From contig NZ_JOEQ01000008.1 of the NCBI RefSeq assembly GCF_000721075.1, forward strand, positions 62,001-126,000: DNA of 64,000 bases. Reading direction: 5' to 3'. The notes under the pieces are model-generated. The model worked only from the letters and a program-made list of their open reading frames with translations. It had not been told where the DNA came from and searched no databases. Positions 27,231 through 36,343 of this stretch are shown one piece after another (within the stretch, counting starts at the first letter, position 1; every line of letters begins with the position of its first letter). The position numbers and the translations under genes are program-made. This stretch comes from Streptosporangium amethystogenes (lineage in GTDB: Bacteria > Actinomycetota > Actinomycetes > Streptosporangiales > Streptosporangiaceae).

Positions 27231-30200
27231 TTACTGCCTGGCCGGCGCCAGCTCGTCTTTGTCGTAGACCTTCAGCTCCGGCCGCGAGCCCCCGTCCTTG
27301 ACGGCAAGCCGCAGCCGCTCCTTGAGCCGCTCCACCATCACGTACAGGGTCGGCACCAGCACCAGCGTCAGCAGCGTCGACGACAGCAGCCCGCCGATCA
27401 CCACGATCGCCAGCGGCTGGGAGATGAACCCACCCGAACCGGTCAGCCCCAGCGCCATCGGAATCAACGCGAAGATCGTCGCCACCGCGGTCATCAGGAT
27501 CGGCCGCAGCCGTCGCCGGCCCCCCTCGATCACCGCCTCCACGATGCCCATGCCCTGCTCGCGGTACTGGTTGATCAGGTCGATCAACACGATCGCGTTG
27601 GTCACCACGATGCCGATCAGCATCAGCATGCCGATCAGGGCCGGCACCCCCAGCGGCGTGCCCGTGGCCAGCAGCAGCCCGATCGCACCGGTCGCCGCGA
27701 ACGGCACCGACACCAGCAGGATCAGCGGCTGCACGAAGCTCCGGAACGTCGCCACCATGATCATGAAGACGATCGCGATCGCCGCGAGCATCGCCAGCCC
27801 CAGCTGCCCGAACGCCTCGGCCTGGTCGGCGCTGACCCCGCCCACGGTGAAACTCGCCCCCGCGGGCATCGTCAGCTTGTCCAGCTTCGCGGTCAGCTCG
27901 GTGCTCACGGCACCCAGGTCGCTGCCGACGGCCGTGCCCGACACCGTCGCGCTGCGCGCACCGTCGATCCGGGTCACCTGCGTGGGACCGTCGACCTTGG
28001 CGACCTCGGCCACCTGCGACAGCCTGACCATGCCCGCCGCCGTCGGCAGCGTCAGCGCGCGCACCGCCTTGAGATCCTCGGGCGCCTCACCGGCCCGCAG
28101 CACCACCGTGCCGGCGCGCCCGTCCAGCGTCAGCTCCCCCAGCGGCATCCCGCGGAACCGCTGCGCGACCAGCTGCCCGATCTGTGTCTCGCTCAACCCC
28201 CTGGCAGCGGCCTTTTGACGGTCGACCCGCACCTCGACGCGCTGCGCGCCGGCCTCCAGGTTCGAGCCCACGTCCCGCAGCCCGCCCAGGTCCGCCATCG
28301 CCGCGCGCACGGTCTCGGTCGCCGTACGCAACGCCGCCACATCCGGCGCCTGCACGATCACCTGCAACTGGTCGGTCGAACCGCCGGGGGCGCCCTGAGC
28401 GCCGCCCACGGTGATCTCCCCGACGTCGGAGAGCCCCTTCAGCCGCTCGCGTAGCGTGTCCTGCAACGCCTCGACGTCGGCGCCCTCCTTGATCGTCAGC
28501 GAGTAGGAGGCCCGGTCGCCACCACCACCGCCGGTCAGGCCCTGGAGCCCGCCACCGGCACCCACGTTCACCTGGTAGTCGCCCACCGCCTCCAGCGACT
28601 TCAAAACCTCCTCGACCTTCTTGGCCGCGGCGTCCGTCGTCGCCAGATCCGTGCCCGCGGGCATCCGCTGGCTGATCGAGACCGTGTCCTGCCCCGAGGA
28701 GTCGATGAAGTTGGTCTCCAGCCGGCCGGCCAGCCCCATCGTCGCGGCGAACACCACCACCCCCACCAGCAGCGTCACCAACCGCCGCCGGGTGGCGAAA
28801 CGCAACACCGGCAGGTACGCCCGCTGCAACGGGCTGCGCAGTTCCTTGGCCTCGGCCTCCTCGCGCACCGCCCGCGCCTGCTCGGGCGAGAGCAGCGGCG
28901 TCTTCAAAAACCAGTAGGCCAGCACCGGCACCACGGTCAGCGACACCAGCAGCGACGCCAGCAGCGCCACGCTCACCGTGATCGCGAACGGTGCGAACAG
29001 CTGCCCCACCATGCCGCCCACCACCGCGATCGGCACGAACACCGCGACGGTCGTCAGGGTCGAGGCCGTCACCGCGCCGCTGACCTCACGCACCCCCTCC
29101 AGCACCGCCTTGCGCTTGGCCTCGCCATAGCCGAGGTGGCGCTTGATGTTCTCCAGCACCACGATCGAGTCGTCGACCACCCGGCCCACCGCGATCGTCA
29201 GCGCGCCCAGCGTCAGCATGTTCAGCGAGTAGTCACCCACCCACAGTGCGATCAACGCGATGATCACCGACAGCGGGATGGAGGCCGCCGTCACCAGGGT
29301 CGAGCGCACCGACAGCAGGAAGACCAAGATGACCAGCACCGCGAACGTCAGCCCCAGCAGCCCCTCGGTCGTCAGGTCATGGATCGACCGCTCCACGTAC
29401 GGCGCCTGGTCGAAGACCACCGTCACCTGCGAGGAGTCACCGATCGCCCGCACGAAGCCGGGTATCTTCTCGCGCACCGCGTGCGAGATCGCCACCGCGT
29501 TGCCGTCCGGCTTCATCGTCACCACCACGCCCAGGCTCGGCTGCCCGTTGGTGCGTGTCAGCGAGGTGCCCTCGGCCAGCGACCGCTCCACCGTGGCCAC
29601 CTCGCCCAGCCGCACCGGCTCGGGGGCCGGCGCCGGGCGCTGAGCCTGAGCCTGCTGGCCCCCAAGCCGGGCGCCTCCCGGCTGTGCCTGCGCCGGTGCC
29701 TGCGCCGGTGCCTGCGCGGGAGCCTGCGCCGGAGCCGCGGGGGTCAGGTAGAGGTCCTTCAGCTCCTGCAGAGTCGAGACCCGCGCGCCGACCTGCACCG
29801 TCAGCGACACCTTGTCCTCGGTCAGGCTGCCCGCGGGAATCGGCTGGCCGTTGGCGCGCAGCAGGTCGGCCACCGCCGTGGGCGCCAGGCCCAGCAACGC
29901 CAGTTTCCCAAGGTCCGGGGTGATCGTCACCACCTCGTCGCGGGTGCCCGTCACCGCCGCCTCGCGCACTCCCTCGATACCCTGCAGCTCCGGCACCACC
30001 AGCCGCTGCAGCCGCTCGGCCATGGCCCGCTGGTCGCCGCTGTCGCCCACCGCCAGCTGCACCACCGGAATGTCGTCGGTCCCGCCCGTCAGCACCTGCG
30101 GGTCGACCTGCGCCGGCAGCTGCGTCTTGATCCGCGACAATGCCTGCTGCATCTTCGAGACCGAGGCGTCGATGTCGGTGCCGTACTCGAACGCCACCTG

Positions 30201-30476
30201 GATCTGCGCCATCCCCTCCCGAGAGGTCGAGGTCACCTTCGTGACACCCTCCAGCCCCTGAAAGCTGTTCTCGATCGGCTCGGTGACCTGCTCCTCGACG
30301 ATCTCGGGAGAGGCGCCCGGGTACGGGGCCACCACGAACGCCCCCGGGAACGAGAGCGAGGGCAGCAGTTGTTGCTTCAGTGACGGGATCGCGAAGACAC
30401 CGAACGCGCTGAGCACCAGCGCGATCAGTATGACGAGGCTGCGGTTGGCGAGGCTCAACCTGGCCAAGGAGGTCAT
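27231..30476 (-). CDS. RND-family efflux permease (AcrB/HAE-like)
   Basis: A 1,081-residue, 12-helix permease with large extracytoplasmic loops. It starts SLARLSLANRSLVILIALVL and has helix 4 GALTIAVGRVVDDSIVVLEN with the paired aspartates of the proton relay, plus the FVPIAVVGGMVGQLF and ALIGMLMLIGIVVTNAIVLI segments. No membrane-fusion or outer-membrane partner is nearby, as usual in Gram-positive members. A proline/glutamine/alanine repeat (APAQ units, about residues 250-275) sits in the first extracellular loop. I choose the ATG at 30476 (GAGGAG upstream) over a TTG at 30494. It is divergent from a MarR gene, likely its regulator. Confidence 0.92.
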   Translation of the reverse strand: MTSLARLSLANRSLVILIALVLSAFGVFAIPSLKQQLLPSLSFPGAFVVAPYPGASPEIVEEQVTEPIENSFQGLEGVTKVTSTSREGMAQIQVAFEYGTDIDASVSKMQQALSRIKTQLPAQVDPQVLTGGTDDIPVVQLAVGDSGDQRAMAERLQRLVVPELQGIEGVREAAVTGTRDEVVTITPDLGKLALLGLAPTAVADLLRANGQPIPAGSLTEDKVSLTVQVGARVSTLQELKDLYLTPAAPAQAPAQAPAQAPAQAQPGGARLGGQQAQAQRPAPAPEPVRLGEVATVERSLAEGTSLTRTNGQPSLGVVVTMKPDGNAVAISHAVREKIPGFVRAIGDSSQVTVVFDQAPYVERSIHDLTTEGLLGLTFAVLVILVFLLSVRSTLVTAASIPLSVIIALIALWVGDYSLNMLTLGALTIAVGRVVDDSIVVLENIKRHLGYGEAKRKAVLEGVREVSGAVTASTLTTVAVFVPIAVVGGMVGQLFAPFAITVSVALLASLLVSLTVVPVLAYWFLKTPLLSPEQARAVREEAEAKELRSPLQRAYLPVLRFATRRRLVTLLVGVVVFAATMGLAGRLETNFIDSSGQDTVSISQRMPAGTDLATTDAAAKKVEEVLKSLEAVGDYQVNVGAGGGLQGLTGGGGGDRASYSLTIKEGADVEALQDTLRERLKGLSDVGEITVGGAQGAPGGSTDQLQVIVQAPDVAALRTATETVRAAMADLGGLRDVGSNLEAGAQRVEVRVDRQKAAARGLSETQIGQLVAQRFRGMPLGELTLDGRAGTVVLRAGEAPEDLKAVRALTLPTAAGMVRLSQVAEVAKVDGPTQVTRIDGARSATVSGTAVGSDLGAVSTELTAKLDKLTMPAGASFTVGGVSADQAEAFGQLGLAMLAAIAIVFMIMVATFRSFVQPLILLVSVPFAATGAIGLLLATGTPLGVPALIGMLMLIGIVVTNAIVLIDLINQYREQGMGIVEAVIEGGRRRLRPILMTAVATIFALIPMALGLTGSGGFISQPLAIVVIGGLLSSTLLTLVLVPTLYVMVERLKERLRLAVKDGGSRPELKVYDKDELAPARQ
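29660..29745 (-). repeat. In-frame APAQ repeat within the RND gene
   Basis: Tandem 12-base units encode repeated Ala-Pro-Ala-Gln in an extracellular loop. Such repeats change length by slippage, so the loop may vary between strains. Confidence 0.7.
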
Positions 30477-30563
30477 GGGGGCGGGACTCCTCAATGGATG
30501 TCACAACAAGATTCGCCCCAGACTAACACTTCGCCTCATACGAATATTTAAGGAAGCTTACCG

Positions 30564-30585
30564 TTCCTGATAACCTTCTCAGGAA
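30564..30585. promoter_or_regulatory. MarR operator candidate in the RND/MarR divergent promoter
   Basis: TTCCTGA and its complement TCAGGAA are separated by eight bases (TAACCTTC), immediately before the MarR gene. A third TTCCT/AGGAA half-site lies just upstream (AGGAA at about 30551). A MarR dimer bound here would cover both divergent promoters. Confidence 0.65.
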
Positions 30586-30592
30586 GCGAGAG

Positions 30593-31072
30593 GTGAGCGT
30601 GAACGACAACCGCGAACAACTGATCGACCAGATCGGTGCCATCCAGCGCGACCTGGGACGACTGTTCGCCCAGCACCGGCCCTCCTCACCCCTCTTCGAC
30701 TCCAACCTGACCATGCGCCAGCTCAAGGTCGTCATCTTCCTGTCCTGCCAGGACTCCGCCTCCGGCCAGGACCTCGCCGGCCACCTCGGCGTCGGCCTCG
30801 GCACCGTCACCGGCATCGTCGACCGCCTCGTCGCCCACGGCCTCGTCGACCGCCGCGAAGACCCCCACGACCGCCGGGTCCGGCGCATCGGGCTCACCCC
30901 GGCCGGCCTGGCCCTGACCGAGCAGATCGCCGACGCCGGCTTCGCCGACTTCCGCCGCATCCTGTACCACCTCGACACCGACACCCTGCGCGACCTGTCC
31001 AACCTCATGGAGAAGATCCAGCGGACCGCCTCCACCCTGCGGAATCACCCTCCCCACGAAAAGGTGGGATGA
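30593..31072 (+). CDS. MarR-family transcriptional regulator
   Basis: A 159-residue winged-helix repressor. The DNA-binding core is LTMRQLKVVIFL, GQDLAGHLGVGLGTVTGIVDRL and the wing DRREDPHDRRVRRIGLTPAG, with the conserved D-x-R arginine pair. MarR proteins release DNA on binding phenolic or drug ligands. It is divergent from the RND permease with a palindrome between them, and its stop overlaps the SDR gene start (ATGA), so it likely controls both. The GTG start has AGGAAGCGAGAG upstream. Confidence 0.92.
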   Translation: MSVNDNREQLIDQIGAIQRDLGRLFAQHRPSSPLFDSNLTMRQLKVVIFLSCQDSASGQDLAGHLGVGLGTVTGIVDRLVAHGLVDRREDPHDRRVRRIGLTPAGLALTEQIADAGFADFRRILYHLDTDTLRDLSNLMEKIQRTASTLRNHPPHEKVG

Positions 31073-31860
31073 TAGGTTTTGTCGCTATGATCAGCCCTGC
31101 CAACGACCTCTTCTCCCTCGCGGGCCGCACCGCCCTCGTCACCGGCGGCAGCTCCGGCATCGGACGCACCATCGCCCACACCCTCGGCCGCGCCGGCGCG
31201 GCCGTCGTCATCGTCGCCCGCCGCACCGAACACCTCACCCGCACCCTCGGCGAACTCCACGACCACGCCATCAGCGCCGCGGCCATCAGCGCGGACCTCG
31301 CCGACCCCGCCGACCTCACCCGCATCCGCGACCAGGCCCCCACCCACTTCGGCGAGATCGACATCCTGGTCAACAACGCCGCCAACAACATCCGCCACCC
31401 CATGGCCGACCTCACCGACGACGACTACCACCAGACCATGGCCGTCAACGTCACCGCCCCCTACCTCCTCGGCCAGCACTTCGGCCCGCGGATGGCCCGG
31501 CGCGGCTGGGGCCGCATCATCAACCTCGGCTCCCAGCAATCCCACAGGGCCTTCGGCGACAGCGGCGCCTACGGCGTCTCCAAAGCCGCCATCACCGGCC
31601 TCACCCGCTCCCAGGCCGAAGCCTGGTCCCCCCACGGCGTCTGCGCCAACACCATCATCCCCGGCTTCGTCCTCACCCCCCTCACCGAACCCGCCCAGGC
31701 CATCCCCGGCCGCGTCGAAGCACTCGCCGCCCGCTCCATGACCGGCCGCAACGCCACCCCCGCCGACTTCGCCGGCATCACCCTCCTGCTCGCCTCCGAC
31801 GCCGGCGCCTACATCACCGGCCAGGCCATCTGCGTCGACGGCGGCTTCTCCGTCCACTGA
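31069..31860 (+). CDS. Short-chain dehydrogenase/reductase
   Basis: A 263-residue Rossmann enzyme using NAD(P): TGGSSGIG at residues 25-32 binds the cofactor, VNNAANN is the NNAG-type motif, and the catalytic residues are a serine in NLGSQQS, Tyr168 and Lys172 (YGVSK). The closing SDAGAYITGQAICVDGG is typical of the classical fatty-acyl/3-ketoacyl reductase-like SDRs. The Arg-Arg after the second strand (VIVARR) suggests NADP. It overlaps the MarR stop by four bases, so the two genes are translationally coupled. Substrate unknown. Confidence 0.92.
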   Translation: MIGFVAMISPANDLFSLAGRTALVTGGSSGIGRTIAHTLGRAGAAVVIVARRTEHLTRTLGELHDHAISAAAISADLADPADLTRIRDQAPTHFGEIDILVNNAANNIRHPMADLTDDDYHQTMAVNVTAPYLLGQHFGPRMARRGWGRIINLGSQQSHRAFGDSGAYGVSKAAITGLTRSQAEAWSPHGVCANTIIPGFVLTPLTEPAQAIPGRVEALAARSMTGRNATPADFAGITLLLASDAGAYITGQAICVDGGFSVH

Positions 31861-31878
31861 GCGAACCGCCCGTCAAGA

Positions 31879-33054
31879 TCAGCCCAGCATCTCCTCGATG
31901 AGATCCGCAGCCCGCACCGTGCCCCCCTCGGCACGCGCCTCGGCACGCAACGACGCCGAACGCCGGGCCACCTCCACATCACCGACAAGGTCCTCCAAAG
32001 CCGCCCGCAAATTCACCGCGGTGGCATCCTGGGCATCGACACGGCGAGCCACCCCCAACTCGACAAGCCGGTCGGCGTTGGTGAACTGATCCACGGCCTG
32101 CGGAACCGCGACCATGGGAACCCCGGCAAACAACCCCTCACTGCTGCCCCCCATACCCGCATGGGTGACGAACGCGTCGGCCTGCTCCAGAACCGCCAGC
32201 TGAGGCACCCAGGAACGCACCTCGACATTGGCCGCGACCTCCCCCAGTTCCCGCGGATCGGTGTACCTGCCGATCTGGAGCACAACATGCCAGCCGGACA
32301 GACCACCAAAGGCCGCCAGACACTGACGGTAGAACTCCGGCCGGCGCGTGTACGCCGACCCCAAAGAGATCAGCAGCACATTCTCGGCATCGACCGGACG
32401 CCTCCAGACCCCCTGCCCTGCCCGCGCGCCGAAACAGGGACCGACGAACGTCACCACATCGGCGTCCACCCGATCCGCGTGCGGCTGCATGGCCCGGGGA
32501 ATCAACGCCAGAGCCCGCGCGGGACGACCGGAGAAAACATCCACATCCATGGTGGAGGCGCCACACCCGGCGAGCCACCGCGCGAACCTCGCCCGGTAGG
32601 CATCAGCCCCCGGCAGCTCCCACAACGACGCCGCGACCTGCTGGTCATAGCCCTCCCACGCCACGAACGTCGGGGACAACTGCAGGACAGGACGGCCCTG
32701 CGCCTCGGCGAGAGCACGCGCGGCATAGGCGCCGATGTCGTACAGATAAAGATCCGCACGATCATGGTCATAGGCGGCACGCAACTGCGGAAGGACCTGA
32801 ACCGCGTCGTCCAGGAAGACGCCCATCGCGGCGATCGGGTCATCCGGCCAGTCGTTGTCGGCGACCGGCAGGACCGAACCGTAGGGGACGAACTCGGCAC
32901 CGGTGGCCGTGACCAGGTCGGCCACCGCCGAACCGTTGGCGTAGGTCACCCGGTGGCCGCGAACCACCAGCTCACGGATGACCTCCAGGCTGGGCAGAAC
33001 GTGACTGACGGCGGGGATGCCGACCATCGCGATATGGGCACGGCGACGGGACAA
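31879..33054 (-). CDS. Macrolide-type UDP-glycosyltransferase (MGT/OleD-like)
   Basis: A 391-residue GT-B fold, GT1 family enzyme. The N-terminal half starts AHIAMVGIPAVSHVLPSLEV, with the histidine of the acceptor catalytic site being in SHVLPS. The C-terminal donor site reads SWVPQLAVLEQADAFVTHAG followed by MGGSSEGLFAGVPMVAVPQ and DQFTNADRLVELG, the sugar-nucleotide signature. OleD and MgtA relatives inactivate macrolides by glucosylation, so resistance or natural-product tailoring is likely. The TTG start is the only start between the conserved N-terminus and an in-frame stop. It is divergent from an MFS exporter, consistent with a resistance pair. Confidence 0.88.
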   Translation of the reverse strand: MSRRRAHIAMVGIPAVSHVLPSLEVIRELVVRGHRVTYANGSAVADLVTATGAEFVPYGSVLPVADNDWPDDPIAAMGVFLDDAVQVLPQLRAAYDHDRADLYLYDIGAYAARALAEAQGRPVLQLSPTFVAWEGYDQQVAASLWELPGADAYRARFARWLAGCGASTMDVDVFSGRPARALALIPRAMQPHADRVDADVVTFVGPCFGARAGQGVWRRPVDAENVLLISLGSAYTRRPEFYRQCLAAFGGLSGWHVVLQIGRYTDPRELGEVAANVEVRSWVPQLAVLEQADAFVTHAGMGGSSEGLFAGVPMVAVPQAVDQFTNADRLVELGVARRVDAQDATAVNLRAALEDLVGDVEVARRSASLRAEARAEGGTVRAADLIEEMLG

Positions 33055-33235
33055 GACAGATCACTCATTTCCGGTCTACGGCGAAAAGGACACGGCAAAC
33101 CGGTGTGCCGGCACCCCGACAACGAAACCTGCCGCAGGGACGCGCAACAAAAACCTGTACACCTCCCCACCCCCCTGCCGCACACCAACCGCCGACGTCA
33201 CCGGCCTTCCCCCCTTGTACACCACCGGTCCACAC

Positions 33236-33327
33236 ACCACACACCAACACCCCACCATGATTGAATAACGCCCCGGATCCAACACACCCGGGGACGCTCA
33301 TGACCACCACACACCAACACCCCACCA
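33236..33327. repeat. 22-base perfect direct repeat at the MFS gene start
   Basis: A 22-base sequence beginning ACCACACACC and ending CCCCACCA occurs at 33236-33257 in the leader and again at 33306-33327, where it encodes the first residues (TTHQHPT) of the MFS protein. The copies are 70 bases apart. Confidence 0.75.
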
Positions 33328-34460
33328 ACGCCCGCCGAGCCGTCTCCTACTTCTTCATCCTCCTCGGCACCGTCTCCGGGGCCTGGGCCGCCCGCATCCC
33401 CGCCGTCAAACACACCCTCGACCTCAGCGACGGCCAGCTCAGCTACGGACTCCTCGCCGTGGCCATCGGACTCATCACCGGCATGCGCTTCGCCGGACGC
33501 CTCACCGACCGCCTCGGCAGCGCCCGCCTCCTCACCCCCGCCGCCATCGCCACCTCGCTGACCGTCATCCCCCCCGGCTACGCCACCACCCTGCCCGCCC
33601 TCATCGCCACCCTCTTCCTCTTCGGCCTCGTCAACGCCTCCCTCGACGTCTCCATGAACGCCCACGGCGTCGAAGTCGAACGCGCCTACGGCCGCCCCAT
33701 CATGTCCTCCTTCCACGGCATGTTCAGCATCGGCGGACTCATCGGCGCGGGCATCGGCGGACTCTTCGCCTGGTTCGACCTCAGTGCCGCCACCACCCTC
33801 ACCGCCGTCGGCATCCCCCTCGCCCTCGCCTCCCTGTACGCCCGGCGCCACCTCCTCCCCACCACTCCACCCCCGGCCACCCACGCCACCACCCCACGTC
33901 GCGCCCCATGGACCAGCTGGATCATCCTCATGGGAGTCGTGGCCTTCGCCGGACTCGTCGGAGAGGGCGCCGCCAACGACTGGACCGCCGTCTACCTCTT
34001 CCAGAACCTCGGCGCCCCCCAGGCCGTCGCCGCCGCCGGATTCGCCGTCTTCTCCACCACCATGACCATCGGCCGCTTCGCGGGAGACCACCTCGCCCAA
34101 CGGTTCGGCCCGGTGCGCCTGGTCCGCTACTCCGGGCTCGTCGCCGCCCTCGGCCTCGGCACCGCCCTGCTCGTCGGCCAGACCCTCGTCGCCTTCGTGG
34201 GATTCGCCCTGTTCGGCCTAGGCCTGGCCACCATCGTTCCCCAGGTCTTCTCCGCCGCCGGAAACCACGACCCGGCCCGTGCCGGGCAGGCCATCGCCCA
34301 GGTCGCCACCGTCGGCTACGCCGGGCTCGTCGCCGGACCCGCCATCATCGGCGGCACCGCCGAACTCATCGGCCTGCCCGCCGCCCTGGGGATTCCCGTC
34401 CTGCTCGCGGCCTTCATGGCGGCCTCCGCCGGAGCACTCCGTCACCCGCGATCGTCATGA
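33300..34460 (+). CDS. MFS transporter (FucP/YbjJ-like)
   Basis: A 386-residue, 12-helix major facilitator. Recognisable are WAARIPAVKHTLDLSDGQL at the first loop, the loop 2-3 motif GRLTDRLGSARLL, ASLDVSMNAHGVEVERAYGR then PIMSSFHGMFSIGG in the middle, and IVPQVFSAAGNHDPARAGQA near the end. It shares all these with the MFS gene at 43585, so the two are paralogues. This group includes sugar and drug exporters. Placement beside a macrolide glycosyltransferase hints at antibiotic export. The start has GGGGA upstream; the protein's first codons carry one copy of a direct repeat. Confidence 0.9.
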   Translation: MTTTHQHPTNARRAVSYFFILLGTVSGAWAARIPAVKHTLDLSDGQLSYGLLAVAIGLITGMRFAGRLTDRLGSARLLTPAAIATSLTVIPPGYATTLPALIATLFLFGLVNASLDVSMNAHGVEVERAYGRPIMSSFHGMFSIGGLIGAGIGGLFAWFDLSAATTLTAVGIPLALASLYARRHLLPTTPPPATHATTPRRAPWTSWIILMGVVAFAGLVGEGAANDWTAVYLFQNLGAPQAVAAAGFAVFSTTMTIGRFAGDHLAQRFGPVRLVRYSGLVAALGLGTALLVGQTLVAFVGFALFGLGLATIVPQVFSAAGNHDPARAGQAIAQVATVGYAGLVAGPAIIGGTAELIGLPAALGIPVLLAAFMAASAGALRHPRSS

Positions 34461-34610
34461 TCGACAAACAGGCGGTCCGTGTTCTTGGAAGAGAGTCCTG
34501 GGGAGTCCCGGCAGCAACACCAGCAGCCATGACCGGCCGCATCCCAGAGCGCTACGCCGCGGTCATGGACCGCCGGCACACCTGAAGGCTGCCCTGAAGC
34601 GCCTGACCGG

Positions 34611-35405
34611 CTAACCTGGCCGGACTTCGTCGCCGACTCTCAGCTCGCCGAGGTTCCTGGGCACCAGGCGGATGCCGAACCAGGTCTTTCCATCCCAGTG
34701 GCGGTGTCTGGCCAGGGTTCTCAGGGGTTCCTTGCCGCGGTCCTGAGTGGCCGGATCCCAGATGGTGGCGGCGCAGCGGTCGCACAACTCCGAGACACCG
34801 AAGTCGATCTCGCCGATGCGGACCGACGTCCAGGCGTCCTCCGCGAAGGGTTCCGCGCCGTCGATGACGGCGTTGGGCCGGAAACGGGCGACATCGAGGG
34901 GGTCTGGGGGGTGCTCCTGACGTTCCATGGCGCCTTCGGCGATCCAGCCGTCCAGGCGCTGGAGCGAACTCCTGGAGACGAGCAGGAGGGGGCCGTCCCA
35001 GAGGCCGCGGTGTTCCTCGGTGATGGTCCGGCATCCGGGATCGTCCAGCCGGACGAGGCGAGCGGGCTTGCCGAGCAGGCGGGTGAACCATTCATGGGCG
35101 TCGGCGTGGGCGAGCACGGCTCGGTCGAGGTTGGAGCAACCCAGCGGGATCGTGTCGCCGGTGGCCGGGGGGACCTTGAGTTCGCCCATGCCCTTCGCCG
35201 ACAGGCAAAGGCCGCCTTCGGGGGTCTCGACGGCCGAAACCGAGAGGAGCCGGGGGTGTTCGCCCACCCAGATCAGTTCTCCCAGCGGGTCCACCACGGC
35301 CCAGCATCGGTCGCCCTCCAGACCCCAGGGGAGGACTTGAGCGGATGGGCGGGAGATGCCTTTGGTGGACTTGAGGGGGTAGGTGCGGATCTCCGCTAGT
35401 TCCAT
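34611..35405 (-). CDS. MOSC-domain protein
   Basis: A 264-residue protein with an N-terminal beta-barrel (ELAEIRTYPLKSTKGISRPS, LEGDRCWAVVD) and a C-terminal MOSC domain (RFRPNAVIDGAEPFAEDAW and CDRCAATIWDPATQDRGKEPLRTL). The cysteine in LCDRC matches the molybdenum ligand of mARC/YcbX-type proteins, which reduce N-hydroxylated compounds with a partner flavoprotein or ferredoxin. No partner gene is adjacent. The ATG has no ribosome site but TATCCT lies six bases before it, so the transcript may be leaderless. Confidence 0.9.
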   Translation of the reverse strand: MELAEIRTYPLKSTKGISRPSAQVLPWGLEGDRCWAVVDPLGELIWVGEHPRLLSVSAVETPEGGLCLSAKGMGELKVPPATGDTIPLGCSNLDRAVLAHADAHEWFTRLLGKPARLVRLDDPGCRTITEEHRGLWDGPLLLVSRSSLQRLDGWIAEGAMERQEHPPDPLDVARFRPNAVIDGAEPFAEDAWTSVRIGEIDFGVSELCDRCAATIWDPATQDRGKEPLRTLARHRHWDGKTWFGIRLVPRNLGELRVGDEVRPG

Positions 35406-35416
35406 TGCACAAGGAT

Positions 35417-35434
35417 AGGAGAAAGCGCTCTCCT
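35417..35434. promoter_or_regulatory. Inverted repeat in the MOSC promoter
   Basis: AGGAGA-AAGCGC-TCTCCT has six-base arms around a centre containing AGCGCT, resembling LacI-type operators. It overlaps the likely MOSC promoter just upstream of a TATCCT -10-like element. Confidence 0.5.
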
Positions 35435-35639
35435 GAGGTATGGGAGCGTGTCCACGGGGCATCCGGAGCGGGGGGCCGGGCCCCCTGCGGGATGTGGGTT
35501 TCGCCTGCTCCTCGATCCGGGCCGGATCGGCGTCCGGCACGGCGGGGGTGGCGGCCTCACAGACGGCGGTGAACAGGTCCAGGCGGGTGCGGGCCGTGCC
35601 ATCGCCCGGTGCCCGCCCGGCCGCCCACCTCGGCCTCCG

Positions 35640-35750
35640 AACCGGTCGGCCAGGTGGCGCCCGGCCACGTGCAGCGACTGCTGGACGCGCTCGCCGGCTT
35701 CCCGGCCTACGCCATCGCCCCCGACTGGACGATCACCGGAGCGCCTGGCG
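35640..35750 (+). pseudogene. Fragment of an MmyB-like XRE regulator
   Basis: The sequence encodes VAPGHVQRLLDALAGFPAYA and IAPDWTITG, matching the junction between the helix-turn-helix and ligand-binding (MmyB) domains of a large actinobacterial regulator family (V-x-P-x-x-Q-R-L-L-D-x-L-x-x-x-P-A-Y-V). Nothing recognisable precedes or follows it within 35406-35935. It is probably a leftover fragment. Confidence 0.45.
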
Positions 35751-35935
35751 AGCAGCGGCCTCTCGCGCCTTGGACACCAAGGGCCTCCCCGTGCCCATCC
35801 GGGGCGCCCGGGAGTGTGCGAAGTCTTTTGAAGTCCGCCAGGAAATGTCGCGCTGGGATGTCGAGAACCCGAGCGCGGCTTCGTCCCCGCAGTGAACACG
35901 GCCACAATGGGCCGTATCACACTGAGGAGAACCTG

Positions 35936-36343
35936 ATGGCCAAGTACCTGCTGCTCAAGCACTACCGGGGCGCGCCGGCATCGGTCAACGACGTGCCGAT
36001 GGACCAGTGGACGCCAAAGGAGCTTTCGGCCCACATGCAGTACATGCGTGACTTCGCCGCTCGGCTGGAGGGCACCGGCGAGTTCGTCGACAGTCAGGCG
36101 CTCTCCCCGAAGGGCACGTTCGTCCGCTACGACGGCGAGGGGCGGCCGCCGGTCACCGACGGCCCGTTCGCCGAGACCAAGGACCTGATCGCCGGCTGGA
36201 TGGTGATCGACGTCGAGACCTACGAGCGGGCGCTCGAACTGGCCGACGAGTTGTCCGCGGCTCCGGGTGCGGGTGGCAAGCCGATCCACGAGTGGCTCGA
36301 GGTGCGCCCGTTCTACGCCGAGCAGCCCACGGCAACCGAGTGA
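35936..36343 (+). CDS. YCII/DGPF-domain protein partnering an ECF42 sigma factor
   Basis: A 135-residue protein of the DGPF (YCII-related) family, named from the motif seen here as VTDGPFAETKDLIAGW. It starts AKYLLLKHYRGAPASVNDVP. DGPF proteins are small ferredoxin-fold proteins genetically tied to ECF42 sigma factors and likely take part in their stress response. AGGAG precedes the ATG, and the stop overlaps the sigma-factor GTG by four bases, so the two are coupled. Confidence 0.9.
   Translation: MAKYLLLKHYRGAPASVNDVPMDQWTPKELSAHMQYMRDFAARLEGTGEFVDSQALSPKGTFVRYDGEGRPPVTDGPFAETKDLIAGWMVIDVETYERALELADELSAAPGAGGKPIHEWLEVRPFYAEQPTATE

Noticed and set aside
33156..33223. Two TGTACACC words 60 bases apart before the MFS gene.
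   Set aside because: Only eight bases each and without inverted partners; chance in GC-rich DNA is likely.
34461..34610. Possible small gene between the MFS and MOSC genes.
   Set aside because: No frame has a ribosome site or a recognisable product; it looks like ordinary spacer.
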